This document shows positions 1 through 7,385 of a DNA stretch of 40,444 nt, in pieces. The stretch spans positions 1 through 40,444 of the forward strand of contig NZ_KB891239.1 of the NCBI RefSeq assembly GCF_000373365.1, given 5' to 3'. This stretch comes from Parafrankia discariae. Lineage in GTDB: Bacteria; Actinomycetota; Actinomycetes; Frankiales; Frankiaceae. The first letter of the stretch is position 1; each line of letters opens with the position of its first letter. Under the pieces are notes generated by a model, which worked only from the letters and a program-made list of their open reading frames with translations, had not been told where the DNA came from and searched no databases. A program made the position numbers and the translations under genes.

Positions 1-279
1 ACGATCAACCGCGCGGAAACGATCTACCTCTACGCCGACAAGGGCTACGTCGGCGGCGAGAGCGATCTGCTCCTCGTGCCCCGTAAGAAGCCCGCGAACG
101 GCGAACTTTCCGACGGCCTCAAGGAGAGCAACCGCGTCCTCGCGGCCACCCGCGCACCCGGCGAACGCGGCTTCGCGGTCCTGAAGAACTGGCGCGTGCT
201 CAGCCGTTTCCGCGGCTGCCCACGCCGGGTCGGCGAGTTCACCCAGGCCGTCTTCGTCCTGGAACAGGAGGGAATCTAG
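1..279 (+). mobile_element. IS5-family DDE transposase, C-terminal part (cut by window start)
   Basis: An open frame enters from the window edge and ends at the TAG at 277-279. It reads as the last part of a DDE_Tnp_4-type (IS5-family) transposase: an ADKGY block, then a stretch of basic residues, then the APGERGFAVLKNWR region (the conserved glutamate-arginine block of this family) and a hydrophobic tail. The N-terminal two thirds and left terminal repeat lie outside the window. The IS end should fall near 280-305, directly against the broken DUF262 gene on the other strand. Family assignment rests on motif recall, not a search. Confidence 0.8.
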
Positions 280-301
280 AAAAACAAACTTTGAAAATGC
301 T

Positions 302-478
302 CGCTATGTCGTTACGATCGAGTCGACGAACCAACCCTTCGACATCGAAGTCAGTGCCGGAGTAGGAGACAGGTTCGGCTCGTACCTCCGCTTTTGCCTG
401 TTCCTCGACCTCTTCTTCAGTGAGAAGAACAGGCTCCGACAACGCGTCGTCGGCGCCCGGGCCCTGTGGCACGCTCAT
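302..478 (-). pseudogene. DUF262 (GmrSD/ParB-like) protein, N-terminal remnant cut by the IS
   Basis: From the ATG at 478 leftward the frame gives about 58 residues: an acidic leader rich in Glu, then YSGTDFDVEGLVRRLDRNDI. That last stretch is what I expect at the start of DUF262 proteins, the nuclease-like domain of GmrSD-type restriction enzymes and relatives. After about position 302 the frame runs into AT-richer DNA and then backward through the transposase, so nothing after the first 60 residues is DUF262. I read this as an insertion that removed the catalytic part. It lies 185 nt downstream of the gamma-glutamylcyclotransferase-like gene on the same strand and may have been the last gene of that operon. 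No good ribosome-binding site is seen before 478. Confidence 0.6.
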
Positions 479-576
479 GTAGATCACCGTATCGCACGGC
501 AGGGAACCGGATGAGGCTCTGTGCAGCGAGACCAGTTTATGGATCATCGAGTGAGTCGCGACGCGCCGGTGAGCAC

Positions 577-610
577 GGCCCGCCAGGGCCGCGCGCAGCC
601 GTCGCGCGGC
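577..610. terminator. GC-rich hairpins downstream of the leftward XRE operon
   Basis: Positions 588-595 and 603-610 form a perfect 8-bp stem (GCCGCGCG with CGCGCGGC, 7-nt loop). An alternative overlapping stem pairs 577-581 with 586-590. There is no T-tract. It sits about 55 nt past the stop of the cyclotransferase-like gene. Apart from this, 479-662 shows no gene. Confidence 0.4.
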
Positions 611-662
611 GCGGCACCTGCGCGGGCTTGATCCTAAAATGAGAGTTTCGGCAACGTACGGG

Positions 663-1151
663 CTACCTACCTTGCTCGTAGCGGTGGCGCCATGCGGTGC
701 AACGCTCCACGTAGCTGGGCAGGTGGTCGCGGGCGAACTCGTCCGGGCTCCATAGCTGGGCGGGGAGGAACTCGGCGGGCTCGGTGCAGGCGTAGGCCCA
801 TGCGTGGTGGCCGTGCTCCAGGTCGACGCGGCTGACGGTGTAAAAGTCGGCCTCGAACGCGTCGAGGGTGCTCCACTCGGCTTCCGTGAGGTCGTCGAAT
901 AGGTGTCCCGTGGCGGTGGCGGCCTGGTCGCGAATGAGTCCTGGGTAGATCCGCTCTGGGAGGGCGATGACCCGCCATCCGGTGACGGTGACGGGGATGC
1001 GGTGGGGGTCGCGGTCGATGAGGGCGCGCAGGACGTCAGGGAAGAGGAGGCTTCCGTAGACGAAGAGGGGTGCCGGGTCCGCCGATGCGGGGTCCAGTCG
1101 GCCAGAGTTGGGTGAGTTGGTGCGGGGTGCTGGGCTGGGTGTAGACGGCAC
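663..1151 (-). CDS. gamma-glutamylcyclotransferase (AIG2)-family protein
   Basis: The C-terminal 130 residues match the gamma-glutamylcyclotransferase/AIG2 fold: FVYGSLL near the start (the substrate-loop motif), then VTVTGWRVIALP, GHLFDDLTEAEW and LDAFEADFY, where the glutamate of the LDxFE block is the expected catalytic acid. Such enzymes cyclise gamma-glutamyl amines to 5-oxoproline; the substrate here is unknown. The start is uncertain: the first GTG that keeps the domain is at 1151, inside the end of the upstream gene (116-nt overlap), giving 162 residues. The only other in-frame start lies much further upstream. A translationally coupled non-standard start nearer the YGSLL block is possible. 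It is the third gene of a leftward operon behind an XRE regulator. Confidence 0.7.
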   Translation of the reverse strand: MPSTPSPAPRTNSPNSGRLDPASADPAPLFVYGSLLFPDVLRALIDRDPHRIPVTVTGWRVIALPERIYPGLIRDQAATATGHLFDDLTEAEWSTLDAFEADFYTVSRVDLEHGHHAWAYACTEPAEFLPAQLWSPDEFARDHLPSYVERCTAWRHRYEQGR

Positions 1152-2232
1152 GGAAGACCTTCCCCACGGTTTCGGTGTCGGCGGTGTCGGCAAGGTTGAC
1201 GAACCAGTCGATGCCGGCGGGGTAGGCCCACAGGTAGCTGCGTAGCTGGGGGTCGTTGCCGCGGTCGGTGAGGATGTCGGCGATGGCGTCTGCGGTCCAG
1301 AACGGGACGCAGGCGCGGGCATGGTCCGCGCAGTCCGCGACCGGCACACCGGCGTTGATGGCGCGGTGCAGGTCGGCGCGGACAAGCTGTAGGTAGTGGT
1401 CCAGGCGGACTCGCACGGTCACGGCGGTGTCGTCGGGGGTGACGAACAGCGGCATGGCCTGCGCGATGCCTTCCAACAGCACCTGATAGGGCACGTGGAC
1501 CGACAGCAGGCGCGGCCACGGAACATCGGTACGGCTGGCGGTGGCGGTGTAGCTGGCGCTCTGGAGGGCGTGTCCGAGGATCTCGTGTAGGGCGAACTGG
1601 CGTAGGCGGACCTTGGTGAAGGCCGCGTTGCGCAGGTTGAACCGGAGACGTACGTCCTGGCCGGTGCCGTCGAGCCAGTAGGCCCAGTAGGCGTCGACGT
1701 CGGCGGTCGTGATCTCCAGGGTGTACGGGGCGTCCGTTTCGGCAAGGGCCCGGACGGCAGGCTCTGCCTCGCTGGCGGCGGCGCGGATCATCTCGGGTGC
1801 GTCGGCGGCCTCGACTGGTCCTTCGGCGTCGCGGAGCTGGCGGTCGGTGGTGGCATCCCAGGAAACCCCGATTTCGGCCAGTGCCGTGCGGGCGCGTTCA
1901 CCGACAGCCGTCACGTACTCCTCGGGCCATCCGGCCGCCGAGCATCCCTGGGTGGCGGTCAGGTAGTCGTCGAGTGGGGGCCGTTCGCCGAGCAGCGCGC
2001 CGAGATAGGCCAGGTGGGCGCGGAGCTGCTCGGCGCAGACCTGGTCGCCGTCGCGCTCGGCTCGCTCGTAGAGCTGGGCGAGCGTGCTGTGGACGTCCAG
2101 GCGGCTCGGGGCCGCTGTCACCTTGGCCGCGGTCGGCGCGCAGTCGAAGTCGATGACCGGCGACGCCTTCCGGGCCTTCTCGTAGGCGTCCCATGCCCGT
2201 AGCGTCTGCTCGATCTCGTCACGTAGACGCAT
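1036..2232 (-). CDS. putative zinc metallopeptidase with HExxGH motif
   Basis: A 398-residue protein whose centre reads FALHEILGHALQ: His216-Glu217 and His221, an HExxGH arrangement like that of M49 and some other gluzincins. A plausible third ligand, Glu254, lies in VLLEGIAQAM. No signal peptide or membrane segment is seen, so it should be cytoplasmic. The N-terminal 170 residues are mostly helical by composition and unrecognised. The ATG at 2232 overlaps the stop of the XRE gene by 14 nt, indicating coupled translation, and its 3' end overlaps the cyclotransferase-like gene. I do not recognise a named family; peptidase activity is inferred from the motif only. Confidence 0.65.
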   Translation of the reverse strand: MRLRDEIEQTLRAWDAYEKARKASPVIDFDCAPTAAKVTAAPSRLDVHSTLAQLYERAERDGDQVCAEQLRAHLAYLGALLGERPPLDDYLTATQGCSAAGWPEEYVTAVGERARTALAEIGVSWDATTDRQLRDAEGPVEAADAPEMIRAAASEAEPAVRALAETDAPYTLEITTADVDAYWAYWLDGTGQDVRLRFNLRNAAFTKVRLRQFALHEILGHALQSASYTATASRTDVPWPRLLSVHVPYQVLLEGIAQAMPLFVTPDDTAVTVRVRLDHYLQLVRADLHRAINAGVPVADCADHARACVPFWTADAIADILTDRGNDPQLRSYLWAYPAGIDWFVNLADTADTETVGKVFRAVYTQPSTPHQLTQLWPTGPRIGGPGTPLRLRKPPLP

Positions 2233-3202
2233 GCGCGGTGTCCCATCGCAGCGTCACGAACTGGTTCGGCCGTAGGTTCCGGCGGGTCAGCTCGATGACG
2301 ACTCCGGCCTCGTCGCGGGCGAAGGACAGACCCTCGGTCGCCGAGATCTCCGACCCGTCCGGCCGGTCCTCGGTCGCCGAGCATCGGGTCAGCGACGTGA
2401 CGCCCTGGTGGCGAAGCCGGATCGTGAGCGTTCCGGTGGGGCGGACGATCGACTGACGCCAGTAGTGGTCGTAGACGAACCGTCCACCGGTGCTGCGGTA
2501 GCCGACGGTCGCGGACTCTCCGGGCTGGATGGCGGGGAAGACCTGGCAGGCGAAGCGGGCGCTGAGCTTGGTGTCGTGGACGCGCTGAATGATGATGTTG
2601 CGGTCGGGGGAGGGCAGGGCCTCAATCTCCAACGGGCCGTTGGTGGTCTCGAACCACAGTTCCCTGTTGAGCCTGGTGAACGGCGTCGCCGTGCCGTTGT
2701 ACAGCTCATGCCGGTAGGTCAGCGTCGCCCATCCGTCTTCGGCAACCTCGATGTCGATGGTCAGGCTGCGGTCCTCGACGTCTCCGGCCGGCTCGCGGGG
2801 CGCCGGCATGCTCACGCCTGCGGTCGTGGTCGCGTAGGCGTTGGCGCGGTGATGGTCGCCGATGCCGGCAAGGGCGGGGGAGGGCGGCGCGTCGGCTCTG
2901 GTCGTCTCGGCTTCCCAGGGGCGGGGCGCGAGCCGGAAGTAGGCACCGGGGATGCGGAGCGCGTCGGCGATGCGCTCGACCAGGTCGAGTGAGGTGATGT
3001 TGCTTTCGCCGCTCATGACCCGGCTGACCCGGCTTTGGGTGAGGCCGCGGACGGGGGAGGACACCCGGTCCTGGCTGGCGCCGTCGTACTTGCGCATCAG
3101 GCGGAAGATCGCCTGGAAGTCCAGGGTCTCGCAGGCGGCGCGGAACTCCTCGCGGGCGAGGAGATCGGGCGAGACGGTGTAGGGAGGGGCGGGCTGGGCC
3201 AT
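2219..3202 (-). CDS. XRE-family helix-turn-helix regulator with large C-terminal domain
   Basis: Residues about 33-95 form an XRE/Cro-type helix-turn-helix (LTQSRVSRVMSGESNITSLD is the recognition region). A proline/alanine linker follows, then a beta-rich domain of about 180 residues (145-327), which I do not recognise. It contains alternating hydrophobic strands and several aromatic residues, possibly a sensor domain. It is first in a leftward operon with the HExxGH protein and the cyclotransferase-like protein. The ATG at 3202 is preceded by GGAGATGG within 15 nt. A sequence 75-92 nt upstream (3277-3294) matches one before the second XRE gene of the element, which suggests shared control. 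Confidence 0.75.
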   Translation of the reverse strand: MAQPAPPYTVSPDLLAREEFRAACETLDFQAIFRLMRKYDGASQDRVSSPVRGLTQSRVSRVMSGESNITSLDLVERIADALRIPGAYFRLAPRPWEAETTRADAPPSPALAGIGDHHRANAYATTTAGVSMPAPREPAGDVEDRSLTIDIEVAEDGWATLTYRHELYNGTATPFTRLNRELWFETTNGPLEIEALPSPDRNIIIQRVHDTKLSARFACQVFPAIQPGESATVGYRSTGGRFVYDHYWRQSIVRPTGTLTIRLRHQGVTSLTRCSATEDRPDGSEISATEGLSFARDEAGVVIELTRRNLRPNQFVTLRWDTAHAST

Positions 3203-3276
3203 CCGCCATCTCCTCGGGTGCGGGCCGACAGCCAGGGTCAGCGGGTGGTCAGGTCGCTACGCAGAGACTAGCGCCA

Positions 3277-3294
3277 CCATGCCACCTTGGTATG
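3277..3294. promoter_or_regulatory. candidate operator, copy 1 (CCATGCCACCTTGGTATG)
   Basis: This 18-mer matches 15 of 18 positions of 4553-4570. Both lie upstream of leftward XRE-type genes. The copy sits in an imperfect inverted repeat, with CCACCAT at 3274-3280 facing ATGGGTGG at 3292-3299. The rest of the 3203-3559 divergent region shows no gene. Confidence 0.5.
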
Positions 3295-3559
3295 GGTGGT
3301 TCGCCGCTGATCTGACGCTTTGGCGCTCGGATGGCGCCTGACAGCCACTCGGCAGGCGGTGAACCGGCCGGATTCCATGCACACCGTGCCTTGCCAACTT
3401 GACGTTTCGTGACGCATCGGATGCGGACGAGTCTTGTTCGCAGGCCACCCCGCTCCGCGTCGAGTCGGGATCTCCGCGGGGCGGGGTGGCGTCCAGGCCG
3501 TGAGGCGACGTGAGCGGATGAGGGGCGCTGCGGGTGCGATGGGACATGACGGAGCAGAC

Positions 3560-4027
3560 ATGGACGGAACCTCGCGGCGGGTCCGGGGGTTCGCGATGAC
3601 GTGGGCCAGCGGCTCCTGCGAGACGGACGGGGACCCGGGCGTGGGCCTGCTGCCGTGGGGCGCGGACGCCTGGGCGCTCGTCGTACCGGCCGGCTCGTCG
3701 GCGCAGGCGCTGTACGCGGCGATGGCGGACATGCCCTCCGGCCTGCGCTTCGCCGAGTCCTTCGGGGACGTGGACACGGTCCTGGTCTACGAAGCGTCCG
3801 GGATACGGCTGTCCCGGCGGCAGCTGCCGGGCTCGTTCCTGCGCTCCATGCTCGAACTCGACCCGGCGTCGGTCGGGGAGGACAACGGCCGGCGCTGGAT
3901 GACCGAAGGAGAACGCGGGGCGTACGACGCGGGGAAGGCGGACATGGCCGACGCGCTGCGCCGGCAGGTGACCCGACGGCGACGGCGCCCACGCTCGTGG
4001 AGTCCTTCGGTACTGGAAGAGGACTGA
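3560..4027 (+). CDS. unknown AICE protein with FGDVDxVL motif (paralogue of the gene at 9695)
   Basis: 155 residues from the ATG at 3560, chosen because GGAG (3551-3554) stands 5 nt before it; an in-frame ATG at 3596 is an alternative. The middle reads ALVVPAGSSAQALYAAMADM followed by FAESFGDVDTVLVYE. This closely parallels the 99-residue protein at 9695-9994 (LLVRPGADVGDLMQVLAGLP and FTEHFGDVDAVLAF). The C-terminus is Arg-rich (RRQVTRRRRRP) and may bind nucleic acid. No signal or membrane segment. Function unknown. It faces the XRE gene at 4086 across a strong terminator. Confidence 0.65.
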   Translation: MDGTSRRVRGFAMTWASGSCETDGDPGVGLLPWGADAWALVVPAGSSAQALYAAMADMPSGLRFAESFGDVDTVLVYEASGIRLSRRQLPGSFLRSMLELDPASVGEDNGRRWMTEGERGAYDAGKADMADALRRQVTRRRRRPRSWSPSVLEED

Positions 4028-4042
4028 CAGCGCGAAGAGCTG

Positions 4043-4080
4043 CGATGGGCCGGACCTCGTCGGGGGGGTCCGGCCCATCG
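4043..4080. terminator. bidirectional terminator, 14-bp perfect stem
   Basis: Positions 4043-4056 (CGATGGGCCGGACC) pair perfectly with 4067-4080 across a 10-nt loop. It lies between the convergent genes ending at 4027 and 4086. Confidence 0.8.
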
Positions 4081-4085
4081 TCGTC

Positions 4086-4502
4086 TCAGGACGGCGTCCG
4101 GCTGTCCGCCCTGGTGACGGCCTGCTCGACGGCGGCGAGCCTGGATGTGATCTCGGTGAGCCGCTCCTCGACCCGGGCCAGGGCGGCGAGGATCTCCCGG
4201 CCCGTGGGCTCTCCGGGCGTGCCGGCGACCGGCGGCTCGGACACGAGCACCTGGATCAGGTGATCGTCGGGCCACTCCAGCGCCTGGGCGATCGCGACGA
4301 GGGTCTTGTTCTGCACCCGGCGGCCGGCGCCGTGCTGAAGCTCGCGCAGCGTCGACACGGACACTCCCGAGATGCGGGCGAGCTCCTGCTGACCGATGCG
4401 ACGGCGCGCCATCCGCTCGTTGAGCGCCGACGCGACGGCGGCCCAGTCCTCGCCGTTGACGGGCCCGCGGGCCCGGTACACCGGGGTTCTCCGGTCAGCC
4501 AT
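4086..4502 (-). CDS. small XRE-family regulator of the element
   Basis: 138 residues. Residues about 18-75 are a Cro/C1-type helix-turn-helix (IGQQELARISGVSVSTLREL followed by LVAIAQALEW). The C-terminal 40 residues (AALARVEERLTEITSRLAAV) have a heptad pattern and probably form a dimerising coiled coil. It lies opposite to the Pra/TraB/Rep gene run and has a perfect inverted repeat 47-68 nt before its start (4549-4570). It therefore sits where the transfer repressor (GntR-type KorSA in pSAM2) would act. No GntR-type gene is seen, so this may replace it; that is inference. Confidence 0.75.
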   Translation of the reverse strand: MADRRTPVYRARGPVNGEDWAAVASALNERMARRRIGQQELARISGVSVSTLRELQHGAGRRVQNKTLVAIAQALEWPDDHLIQVLVSEPPVAGTPGEPTGREILAALARVEERLTEITSRLAAVEQAVTRADSRTPS

Positions 4503-4548
4503 GCGCGCATATTAGCGGCCCGCAAAACGACGCCAGAACCCATCCCGG

Positions 4549-4570
4549 CATGCCATATCACCTTGGCATG
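4549..4570. promoter_or_regulatory. candidate operator, copy 2: CATGCCA-N8-TGGCATG
   Basis: A perfect 7-bp inverted repeat (4549-4555 and 4564-4570), placed between the leftward XRE gene and the rightward Pra operon. It shares an 18-mer with 3277-3294. It could control both directions. Confidence 0.6.
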
Positions 4571-4718
4571 AATCTATGAGCGCCTGCATGGCGCCCATGT
4601 CACGGCTACATACAACGCTGGGTTAGCGGTTGATACGCGCTTGCTGAGCGGTGGATCGTGTATCTCGTCAGCCGGAACGCACGGTTGGTTCCGGGTAAAG
4701 GCGAGTGGAGGTGGCACG

Positions 4719-5129
4719 GTGGCGGTTCCGCAACGCATTCCGGTGCGGTTCGAGGACGTGTTCCCGCACGGTGCGTTCGTGCTGGGCGTGGAGGCGGCGA
4801 GCGACTTCGACAAGGTGAGGGAGAAGGCGGCGGACGTCCAGGCTCGGGACAAGGACACCGGCGAACGGGTCTGGTCGGTGCGGGTCCTGGACGCGGACCC
4901 GATGGCCCGGAAGGCCGAACTGAAGGTGAAGATCCTCGGGGAGGTGGCGCCGGTCCTGCCGGACAACCTGCCGGGGCTCCCGTTCCGGCCGGTGATGTTC
5001 GAGCGCCTGGTGGTGGTCCCGTACGTGGACACCAACGGGCGCCAGCCGCGGCTGGCGTTCTCGCTGCGGGCGGGCGTGATGCGGCCGGTCGGCCCGGCCC
5101 GGCGGACCAACCCGGGGGTGGCGGCGTGA
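4719..5129 (+). CDS. pra: Pra-like replication, integration and excision activator
   Basis: 136 residues from the GTG at 4719, preceded by GGAGG at 4707-4711 (7-nt spacing). It matches the family annotated as plasmid replication, integration and excision activator in pSAM2-type elements: VPQRIPVRFEDVFPHGAF at the start, RDKDTGERVWSVRVLDADP in the middle, then LPGLPFRPVMFE and AFSLRAGVM. In pSAM2, Pra switches on the rep-xis-int genes. Here it opens a rightward run that continues, through a GTGA overlap, into the next gene. Recognised by motif recall. Confidence 0.75.
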   Translation: MAVPQRIPVRFEDVFPHGAFVLGVEAASDFDKVREKAADVQARDKDTGERVWSVRVLDADPMARKAELKVKILGEVAPVLPDNLPGLPFRPVMFERLVVVPYVDTNGRQPRLAFSLRAGVMRPVGPARRTNPGVAA

Positions 5130-5416
5130 GCGGGCGCGAGATGGACGGGCTGCGCTCGTCGACACACCTGGGGCTGCACGTGGGCGCGGACTGGTCGGCC
5201 CGCTGCCACACCTACCCGGACAAGCCGCCGATCCTCTCCGTCCACACGGGCCGGACGACGCTGTCCGTCTCGGCGGCCGGTAGCGCGGTGACCTCGGATC
5301 AGGTCGACTTCGCGTACGCCCTGCTCGCCGCGGTGAACGACTACCTCATTGAATGCGAGAGGTTCCGGTTCGCCGCACAGGACGCGGCCGAACTCCCGGG
5401 GCATCTCGCCGCTTAG
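5126..5416 (+). CDS. small conserved AICE protein, function unknown
   Basis: 96 residues starting at a GTG that overlaps the Pra stop by 4 nt (GTGA), so translation is coupled. It contains LHVGADWSARCHTYPD, a short strand-rich centre (TGRTTLSVSAAGS) and a helical tail. No known domain, signal or membrane helix. The position between pra and traB is typical for small helper proteins of these elements. Confidence 0.65.
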   Translation: MSGREMDGLRSSTHLGLHVGADWSARCHTYPDKPPILSVHTGRTTLSVSAAGSAVTSDQVDFAYALLAAVNDYLIECERFRFAAQDAAELPGHLAA

Positions 5417-5455
5417 CCGCTCCTCTTAGCTGCTCCGCGGTTCTCCTTCGCATCA

Positions 5456-5505
5456 GGCGGCCCGGAACCCTTCGTTCGGACGGGCGGATGGGTTCCGGGC
5501 CCGCC
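5456..5505. terminator. strong hairpin in the traB leader
   Basis: GGCCCGGAACCC (5459-5470) pairs perfectly with 5490-5501, and the stem extends by four more pairs past a one-base bulge; the loop is 19 nt. A pyrimidine-rich tract follows (5506-5540). It lies in the 158-nt gap before traB and could terminate the pra transcript or attenuate traB. Confidence 0.6.
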
Positions 5506-5574
5506 GGTCCTTCCCTCCTCTCCCCTTTCTTTCGGCTCCTGGTTTCGTGCGCTCTGAAACAGGTGGTATCTGTC

Positions 5575-7152
5575 ATGTCCAGAATCAACGGCGACCGGGG
5601 AATACCCCGCATTCCGTCCCGGCCCGACAAGATGCGGGTCCCGATGTGGATGCTGGTGCTCGCGGTGGCGGGCAAGGGGCTGGCGCTCGGGGTCCGCTGG
5701 TGCTGGCGGCACCGGGTGGCGGTGCCGGTCGCGCTCGGCCTGGCGCTGTTCACGCGCCGCTTCGGGACGCTGGGCCTGGCGGCGCTGCTCGTCGCCCTGG
5801 CCCTGGTCGCGGTGGTCTGGCGACGCCTGCACGCCCGGTCGTTCGGCTGGCTGGCCCGCTGGGTGTGGGGACGGGTGCGGCTCGGGTTCGTGTACCGGCG
5901 GCGGTGGCGGCCGGCGATGGTGCACTCGGGCCTGGCGATCCGCATGCCGGCGTCGAACGGCGATCAGGTGACCTTCGACGAGTACTTCCCGCGTATCCGT
6001 TCGATCCGCTCGACCCGGGCCGTGGACGTGCTGCGGGTGGAACTGCTCCCGGGGCAGACACCGGAACAGTGGGCGGACGCGGCCGAAGGACTGCGGCACG
6101 TCTTCCGGGCCCGGCGCTGCCAGGTGCAGGGCGAGCCGTCCCGTTTCGTCCGGCTGCACTTGCACCACCGAGACACCCTGACCACCCCGGTTGAACCGGC
6201 TGGACTCGACCCGTCCGGCCCGGTCATCGATCACGACCCGGACGGCGACGTTACGGCGACCGGCGAGCCTGACCGGCTCGTCGGGGACCTCTCGGCCGTT
6301 CGCGTCGGCCGGCGGGAGGACGGCGAGCCCTGGACGCTGCCCGTGCGGGGAACGCATCTGCTCATCGCGGGCGCCACCGGCGCGGGCAAGGGCTCGGTGC
6401 TGTGGTCGGTCATCCGCGGTCTCGGCCCGGCCGTGCGCGCCGGCCTCGTCGAGCTGTGGGTCTGCGACCCCAAGGGCGGCATGGAACTCGCGTTCGGCGA
6501 GCCGCTGTTCACCCGGTTCGCCACCACCACGGAAGCGATCGCGGATCTCCTCGACGACGCGGTGTCGGTGATGCAGGACCGCACGGCCCGGCTGCGCGGG
6601 GTGACCCGGCTCCACACTCCGACTCCGGGTGAGCCGCTGATCGTTCTGGTGGTCGACGAGATCGCCTCGTTGACGGCCTACGTCACCGACCGGGACGTCA
6701 AGAAGCGGATCGGCGCTGCGCTGCCGCTGTTGCTCTCCCAGGGCCGGGCGCCCGGGGTCGTGGTCCTGGCGGCGGTGCAGGACCCGCGCAAGGAAGTGCT
6801 GCCGTTCCGGGACCTGTTCCCGGTCCGGGTCGCACTGCGCATGACCGAAACCGAACAGGCGGATCTCGTGCTCGGCTCCGGTGCCCGTGACCGGGGCGCA
6901 CGGGCGGACGAGATCCCGGTGTCCCTGCCCGGGGTGGGCTACGTGCTCCACGAAGGACAACCGGAACCGGTCCGGGTCCGGGCCTCGTTCATCGACGACA
7001 CCGAGATCAGCCGGACCGTGTGGTCCTACCGGCCCACTCCCGCGGCCGGCACCGGCTGGACACCGGACCTCGACCCCTACCGCGACAACGACCCGGCGGA
7101 CCACGACCACGACCACTCCGGCGACGGCTCCTGGTGGGGTGAGGTGGCGTGA
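5575..7152 (+). CDS. FtsK/SpoIIIE-type DNA translocase, TraB-like conjugation protein
   Basis: 525 residues from the ATG at 5575 (AGGTGG 8 nt upstream). Two N-terminal membrane stretches (about residues 23-41 and 46-82) are followed by an FtsK-type ATPase domain: Walker A GATGAGKGS (about 266-274), Walker B LIVLVVDEIAS (about 355-365), and the QGRAPGVVVLAAVQDP block seen in FtsK-family motors. TraB-type proteins move double-stranded DNA between mycelial cells in actinomycete conjugation. The C-terminus is His/Asp-rich (DHDHDHSGD). The GTG of the next gene overlaps its stop by 4 nt. A stem-loop precedes it. I see no spd spread gene in the visible part of the element. Confidence 0.88.
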   Translation: MSRINGDRGIPRIPSRPDKMRVPMWMLVLAVAGKGLALGVRWCWRHRVAVPVALGLALFTRRFGTLGLAALLVALALVAVVWRRLHARSFGWLARWVWGRVRLGFVYRRRWRPAMVHSGLAIRMPASNGDQVTFDEYFPRIRSIRSTRAVDVLRVELLPGQTPEQWADAAEGLRHVFRARRCQVQGEPSRFVRLHLHHRDTLTTPVEPAGLDPSGPVIDHDPDGDVTATGEPDRLVGDLSAVRVGRREDGEPWTLPVRGTHLLIAGATGAGKGSVLWSVIRGLGPAVRAGLVELWVCDPKGGMELAFGEPLFTRFATTTEAIADLLDDAVSVMQDRTARLRGVTRLHTPTPGEPLIVLVVDEIASLTAYVTDRDVKKRIGAALPLLLSQGRAPGVVVLAAVQDPRKEVLPFRDLFPVRVALRMTETEQADLVLGSGARDRGARADEIPVSLPGVGYVLHEGQPEPVRVRASFIDDTEISRTVWSYRPTPAAGTGWTPDLDPYRDNDPADHDHDHSGDGSWWGEVA

Positions 7153-7385
7153 ACGGCCCGGCTGGCGAGATGCCTGACGATCTGCTCGACTCGGCCGCGC
7201 CGGTGCCCGTCCTGCCAGTCTGCGCGACCTGCGGGCACCTGCGCATCACCCACCGGCGCGGCCGATGCCGTGCGGACCTCGGCTCGGGAACCGCCTGCGG
7301 CTGCGCCTTTTTCATCACCGCGCCGGCCCGTCCGCCGGCCGGTGTGCGCCTGGACCTCGACGACCGGGAGGACCGCACCTCTTGA
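7149..7385 (+). CDS. small zinc-ribbon-like protein
   Basis: 78 residues; GTG start overlapping the traB stop and TGATG overlap with the rep gene, so it is locked into the operon. A Cys cluster (VCATCGHLRITHRRGRC, then ACGCAF) gives CxxC and CxC pairs with intervening His, a likely zinc knuckle. Proteins of this type often sit beside repSA genes in such elements, function unknown. Confidence 0.7.
   Translation: MNGPAGEMPDDLLDSAAPVPVLPVCATCGHLRITHRRGRCRADLGSGTACGCAFFITAPARPPAGVRLDLDDREDRTS

Noticed and set aside
5413-7116. Open frame opposite traB, and a similar one opposite repSA (7007-9319)
   Set aside because: Shadows of well-recognised genes with complete motifs on the plus strand.
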